Source: Arcicella sp034519515
Lineage (GTDB): Bacteria; Bacteroidota; Bacteroidia; Cytophagales; Spirosomataceae
Length of the DNA stretch: 64,000 nt
NCBI GenBank assembly: GCA_034519515.1
Contig: JAXHOK010000042.1
Coordinates: 1-64,000, forward strand
Reading direction: 5' to 3'
Shown here: positions 60,986 to 64,000 of the stretch, one piece after another
How positions within the stretch are numbered: the stretch's first letter is position 1
How the letters are laid out: each line of letters opens with the position of its first letter
Program-made: the position numbers and the translations under genes
The notes under the pieces: generated by a model
Told to the model about the DNA's origin: nothing
Databases searched by the model: none
What the model saw: only the letters and a program-made list of their open reading frames with translations

Positions 60986-62449
60986 ATGACTAACCACTCA
61001 CAAAAATTATCCGTCATCGAAAAAATTGGGTACAGTTTGGGCGATCTTGCCGCCAACCTAATCTTCCAGACACTCGTTACTTTTCTGGCATTTTTTTACA
61101 CCAATGTCTATAAAATCCCTGCCGACAAAGCCAGTGTTGTGATATTCGTAGGCGGTTTTTTCGGAGCATTTTTCAATATTTTCATGGGTATCATTGCCGA
61201 CAGGACTAAAACTCGTTGGGGCAAATTCCGTCCTTGGATTTTGTGGACTTCTGTGCCTTTTGGTATTATTTCTCTCTTGGCATTCTCAACACCAAATTTC
61301 GATGAAAGCGGAAAGCTGATTTACGCTTTAATTACCTATTTTTTGTTGGTAATTCTCTATTCTGCCAATAATTTACCTTACTCTGCTTTGAGTGGCGTAA
61401 TCACGGGCGATATGAAAGAACGCAACAGTTTATCGTCTTATCGTTTTGTGGCGGTGATGGTTGCTCAGTTTATTATTCAGTCATTGTTACGTCCATTGGC
61501 ACTTTCAATGGGACACGGCGATGAGGCAAAAGGCTTTGAAAAAGTGATGCTCATTTTTGCCATAGTGGGTGTTATCTGCTTGATTATCACATTTTTAACT
61601 ACCCGTGAACGAATACTACCAACGAATACTGATAAAACCCCCATCAGTCAAGATTTAAAAGATTTATCCAAAAACAGACCTTGGGTAATTATGTTGATTC
61701 TGACGATTTTAGTATTCATTACACTGGCACTGAAAGGAGGAATGTATATTTATTATTTTAAATATTACTTAAATGAACCAGCTCAGGCTACATTTTTAGA
61801 GGATATTGGTTTCAATAATTTTATCGCAGGACTGAATAAAGCAATCACCAGTAATGGCTTAGGAGAATTTCAGTGGCCCAAAGATGCTCCAACCTCCGCT
61901 AATAGTTTATTTAATGCTTGTGGGATAATTTTTAATATTATCGGAATCCTATTCTCTAAATCATTAGCCGATAAATTTGGCAAACGTAACATATTTGGCA
62001 TTTTTCTATTTCTTTCGGCAGTATGTTTATTGATGTTCAATTTTTATGCACAAGACCAAATTGGAATTGTATTTATTACTCAAATCCTCCACGGCTTTTT
62101 CTATGGCGTAACCATCCCGATTTTGTGGGCGATGATTGCCGATGTAGCCGATTATAGCGAATGGAGAAATAACCGCCGAGCAACCGCTATCATATTTTCA
62201 GCTATGATTTTCGGTTTGAAAATGGGCTTAACTTTGGGCGGTTCGTTGGGTGCAGCCTTATTATCTAAATATGGTTACGTAGCAGAGGCTGTTCAACAAA
62301 CTCCTGAAACTGTTTCTGGCATCAAAATGGCAGTCAGTATCTATCCAGGATTGTTTTTTATCATTGGAGCGGTTTCGCTTATTTGGTACGAAATCAATAA
62401 AGCGATGGAAGGAAATATTGAAGAAGATTTAAAACTTAGAAGAAAGTAA
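60986..62449 (+). CDS. GPH-family sugar-cation symporter
   Basis: 487 residues from the ATG at 60986 (MTNHSQKLSVIEKIGYSLGD). Member of the glycoside-pentoside-hexuronide:cation symporter group in the major facilitator superfamily. The typical motif GYSLGDLAANLIFQTLVTFL begins the first helix. Twelve membrane helices can be traced, with the conserved DRTKTRWGKFRPW loop after helix 2. It is followed by a GH43 enzyme and probably imports its products (arabinose- or xylose-containing oligosaccharides). Confidence 0.92.
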   Translation: MTNHSQKLSVIEKIGYSLGDLAANLIFQTLVTFLAFFYTNVYKIPADKASVVIFVGGFFGAFFNIFMGIIADRTKTRWGKFRPWILWTSVPFGIISLLAFSTPNFDESGKLIYALITYFLLVILYSANNLPYSALSGVITGDMKERNSLSSYRFVAVMVAQFIIQSLLRPLALSMGHGDEAKGFEKVMLIFAIVGVICLIITFLTTRERILPTNTDKTPISQDLKDLSKNRPWVIMLILTILVFITLALKGGMYIYYFKYYLNEPAQATFLEDIGFNNFIAGLNKAITSNGLGEFQWPKDAPTSANSLFNACGIIFNIIGILFSKSLADKFGKRNIFGIFLFLSAVCLLMFNFYAQDQIGIVFITQILHGFFYGVTIPILWAMIADVADYSEWRNNRRATAIIFSAMIFGLKMGLTLGGSLGAALLSKYGYVAEAVQQTPETVSGIKMAVSIYPGLFFIIGAVSLIWYEINKAMEGNIEEDLKLRRK

Positions 62450-62451
62450 TT

Positions 62452-62543
62452 GGAGTTTATGAGTGAAAAGTCTGTTGGTTTATGAGTAAAATAGTCTGCT
62501 CTTCTCTCCTCAAAAACTTTCAACTCATAGCCTCATAAACTTA
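62452..62543. repeat. Phrase-type imperfect hairpin between the transporter and the GH43 gene
   Basis: GAGTTTATGAGTGAAAAGTC and TTTATGAGTAAAATAG (left) pair with CTTTCAACTCATAGCCTC and ATAAACTTAA (right). Arms repeat TTTATGAGT. It ends 13 bases before the GH43 start. Confidence 0.7.
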
Positions 62544-62555
62544 ATAAAAAAACAA

Positions 62556-63578
62556 ATGCCAGAAGCAAGTATTGACCACATTGATTTTAAAGAATTAAAT
62601 CATAAAGCGATTTCTCAACCGCTCGTAAAGCACATTTATACCGCCGACCCTTCGGCTCATCTTTTCGAGGGGAAAATATACATTTATCCATCACATGATA
62701 TTGATGCCGAAATTCCATTTAATGACAATGGCGACCATTTTGCGATGGAAGACTACCATGTATTCTCAATGGAATCTCCTGACAGTGAAGCAATTGACAA
62801 TGGAGTAGCGCTGCACGTAAAGGATGTGGCTTGGGCAGAACGCCAAATGTGGGCTCCTGATGCGGCAGAGAAAGATGGACAATATTATCTTTATTTCCCT
62901 GCTAAAAAAGCCGATGGAATATTTCAAATTGGAGTAGCTATTAGTAATTCGCCAACTGGTCCATTTGTACCAGAACCCGAAGCCATCAAAAACAGCTACA
63001 CCATAGACCCAGCCGTTTTTCGGGATGACGATGGCAAGTATTATATGTATTTTGGAGGAATTTGGGGTGGACAAATGCAGTCGTATCGTGATAATATTTA
63101 TGACGAAAACCACCAAGAACCACTTGCTGATGAACCAGCATTGGGAGCAAAAATTGCTATGCTTTCAGATGATATGCTCCAATTTGCCGAAAATGTAAAA
63201 GAAGTAGAAATATTGGATGAAAATGGCAAACCGTTACTGGCAGGAGACAATGAAAGACGGTTTTTTGAGGCTTCATGGATGCACAAATACAAGGGAAAAT
63301 ATTATTTCTCCTATTCAACGGGCGACACCCATTTTATCTGTTATGCCACAGGTGATAATCCGTATGGACCATTTACCTACCAAGGCAGAATTTTAGAACC
63401 CGTAGTCGGTTGGACTTCGCACCATTCTATTTGTGATTTTGAAGGAAAAACGTACTTGTTTTATCACGATTCAAGTCTTTCGGAAGGCGTAACACATCTT
63501 CGTTCGATAAAAATGACAGAAATATTGTATGATGAAAATGGGAGAATTCAAACGATTGAGCCTTATCAGGAGGATTGA
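62556..63578 (+). CDS. Glycoside hydrolase family 43 enzyme
   Basis: 340 residues, no signal peptide, so probably cytoplasmic. The five-bladed propeller of GH43 starts HIYTADPSAHLFEGKIYIYP, which carries the general-base aspartate. The second acid is in the SYTIDPAVFRDDDGKYYMYF blade, and the catalytic-acid glutamate is in RRFFEASWMHKYKGKYYFSY. Substrate is probably an arabino- or xylo-oligosaccharide taken up by the transporter just upstream. Confidence 0.92.
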   Translation: MPEASIDHIDFKELNHKAISQPLVKHIYTADPSAHLFEGKIYIYPSHDIDAEIPFNDNGDHFAMEDYHVFSMESPDSEAIDNGVALHVKDVAWAERQMWAPDAAEKDGQYYLYFPAKKADGIFQIGVAISNSPTGPFVPEPEAIKNSYTIDPAVFRDDDGKYYMYFGGIWGGQMQSYRDNIYDENHQEPLADEPALGAKIAMLSDDMLQFAENVKEVEILDENGKPLLAGDNERRFFEASWMHKYKGKYYFSYSTGDTHFICYATGDNPYGPFTYQGRILEPVVGWTSHHSICDFEGKTYLFYHDSSLSEGVTHLRSIKMTEILYDENGRIQTIEPYQED

Positions 63579-63691
63579 ATTATTTGAATTAAACTTTGCC
63601 AAACACTCAAAACGTTTGGTAAGTCAAGATTTTAGTTAATAATTTTGTCGCATAACGCTACACTTTGTATATTTGAAATAAAATAAAAATA

Positions 63692-63925
63692 ATGTTTGAA
63701 TTTTTGCAAGGCATAAAAATCTATGTCTATGATTTTGATCATAATCCACCCCATTTCCATGCAGTATTTGCCGAATATGAAGCGTTGATTTCCATTAATA
63801 CCTTAAAAGTTTTGAAGGGTGAAATTCCTAAACCTCAATTGAAAAAGGTAATGAAATGGGCAAAATTAAACCAAGAAATGTTATTGGAAGAATTTGAATT
63901 ACTAAATCCCCATCTCCGCAAATGA
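63692..63925 (+). CDS. DUF4160-domain protein
   Basis: 77 residues. Matches DUF4160 (YVYDFDHNPPHFHAVFAEYE, then ALISINTLKVLKGEIPKPQL). The histidine cluster NPPHFHA is the family's hallmark. Its stop overlaps the ATG of a DUF2442-like gene (ATGA, 63922-63925). Pairs of this sort behave like toxin-antitoxin modules in position, but function has not been shown here. Confidence 0.85.
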   Translation: MFEFLQGIKIYVYDFDHNPPHFHAVFAEYEALISINTLKVLKGEIPKPQLKKVMKWAKLNQEMLLEEFELLNPHLRK

Positions 63926-64000
63926 GAGCTCCACGAATTATAAAAATATTAAAAATAGAGCCTTTTAAAGTTATTCTATTATGGTCAAATGGCGAAGTTA
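63922..64000 (+). CDS. DUF2442-like protein, cut by the window end
   Basis: 26 codons are visible (MRAPRIIKILKIEPFKVILL, then WSNGEV). The start and the ATGA coupling to DUF4160 fit the DUF2442 family, which is often its partner. The rest is outside the window. Confidence 0.65.
   Translation, partial: MRAPRIIKILKIEPFKVILLWSNGEV

Overview
The window is AT-rich chromosomal DNA that looks like a member of Bacteroidota, probably order Cytophagales. The evidence is the TAnnTTTG-type -7 promoter boxes, an HU-CCDC81/SPOR protein, a type IX secretion sorting domain on an N-acetylmuramoyl-L-alanine amidase, a gyrA-TPR gene pair, and mostly Bacteroidota-style gene families. No species name can be read from the sequence, and no rRNA or tRNA gene was seen.

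Layout. 0-1.6 kb: remains of a mobile module (frameshifted tyrosine integrase, ssb, three direct repeats). 1.6-10.9 kb: M61 peptidase, a long TPR protein, an outer-membrane barrel protein, an HU-CCDC81/SPOR protein and a TonB-like anchor protein; most are broken by single-base frameshifts, while most long genes after 10.9 kb are intact. 10.9-23 kb: folC, trmB, gap, dapD, an FdhF/YdeP-type molybdoenzyme with fdhD, a CvfB-like protein, an XRE regulator and the amidase. 23.3-23.5 kb: a cluster of DnaA boxes with a parS-like site, a candidate replication origin. 23.5-29.4 kb: MazG-like pyrophosphohydrolase, a repeat-filled kilobase, a TPR protein and gyrA. 29.7-32.8 kb: accessory island with a barnase-type RNase, a ParDE-type toxin-antitoxin pair, a PD-(D/E)XK-like protein and a barstar. 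32.8-43.6 kb: purple-acid-phosphatase-like enzyme, S9 peptidase, LacI regulator, folB, DivIVA-like and WD40 proteins, a phosphopantetheinyl transferase and a secreted protein. 43.8-46.1 kb: gene remnants, PhnA-like protein and an Xre-RES toxin-antitoxin pair. 46.2-51.9 kb: galE-rfbB-[ATPase-TOPRIM-like]-rfbD-rfbA, a nucleotide-sugar operon with a two-gene putative defence cassette inserted without breaking its spacing. 52.2-56.4 kb: SirB1-like protein, pyrB, pyrR and RlpA. 56.7-64 kb: glgE, a carboxylesterase, a GPH-family sugar transporter, a GH43 glycosidase and the start of a DUF4160-DUF2442 pair.

The most unusual material is in the intergenic DNA. There are three copies of a REPIN-like double hairpin, a second palindromic family (one copy encodes the end of fdhD), a 184-bp palindromic element, and at least nine gaps filled with long imperfect hairpins. 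In those hairpins each arm is a degenerate tandem of a short phrase private to that gap. The strongest gene-level candidate for an undescribed system is the ATPase plus TOPRIM-like pair inside the dTDP-rhamnose operon.
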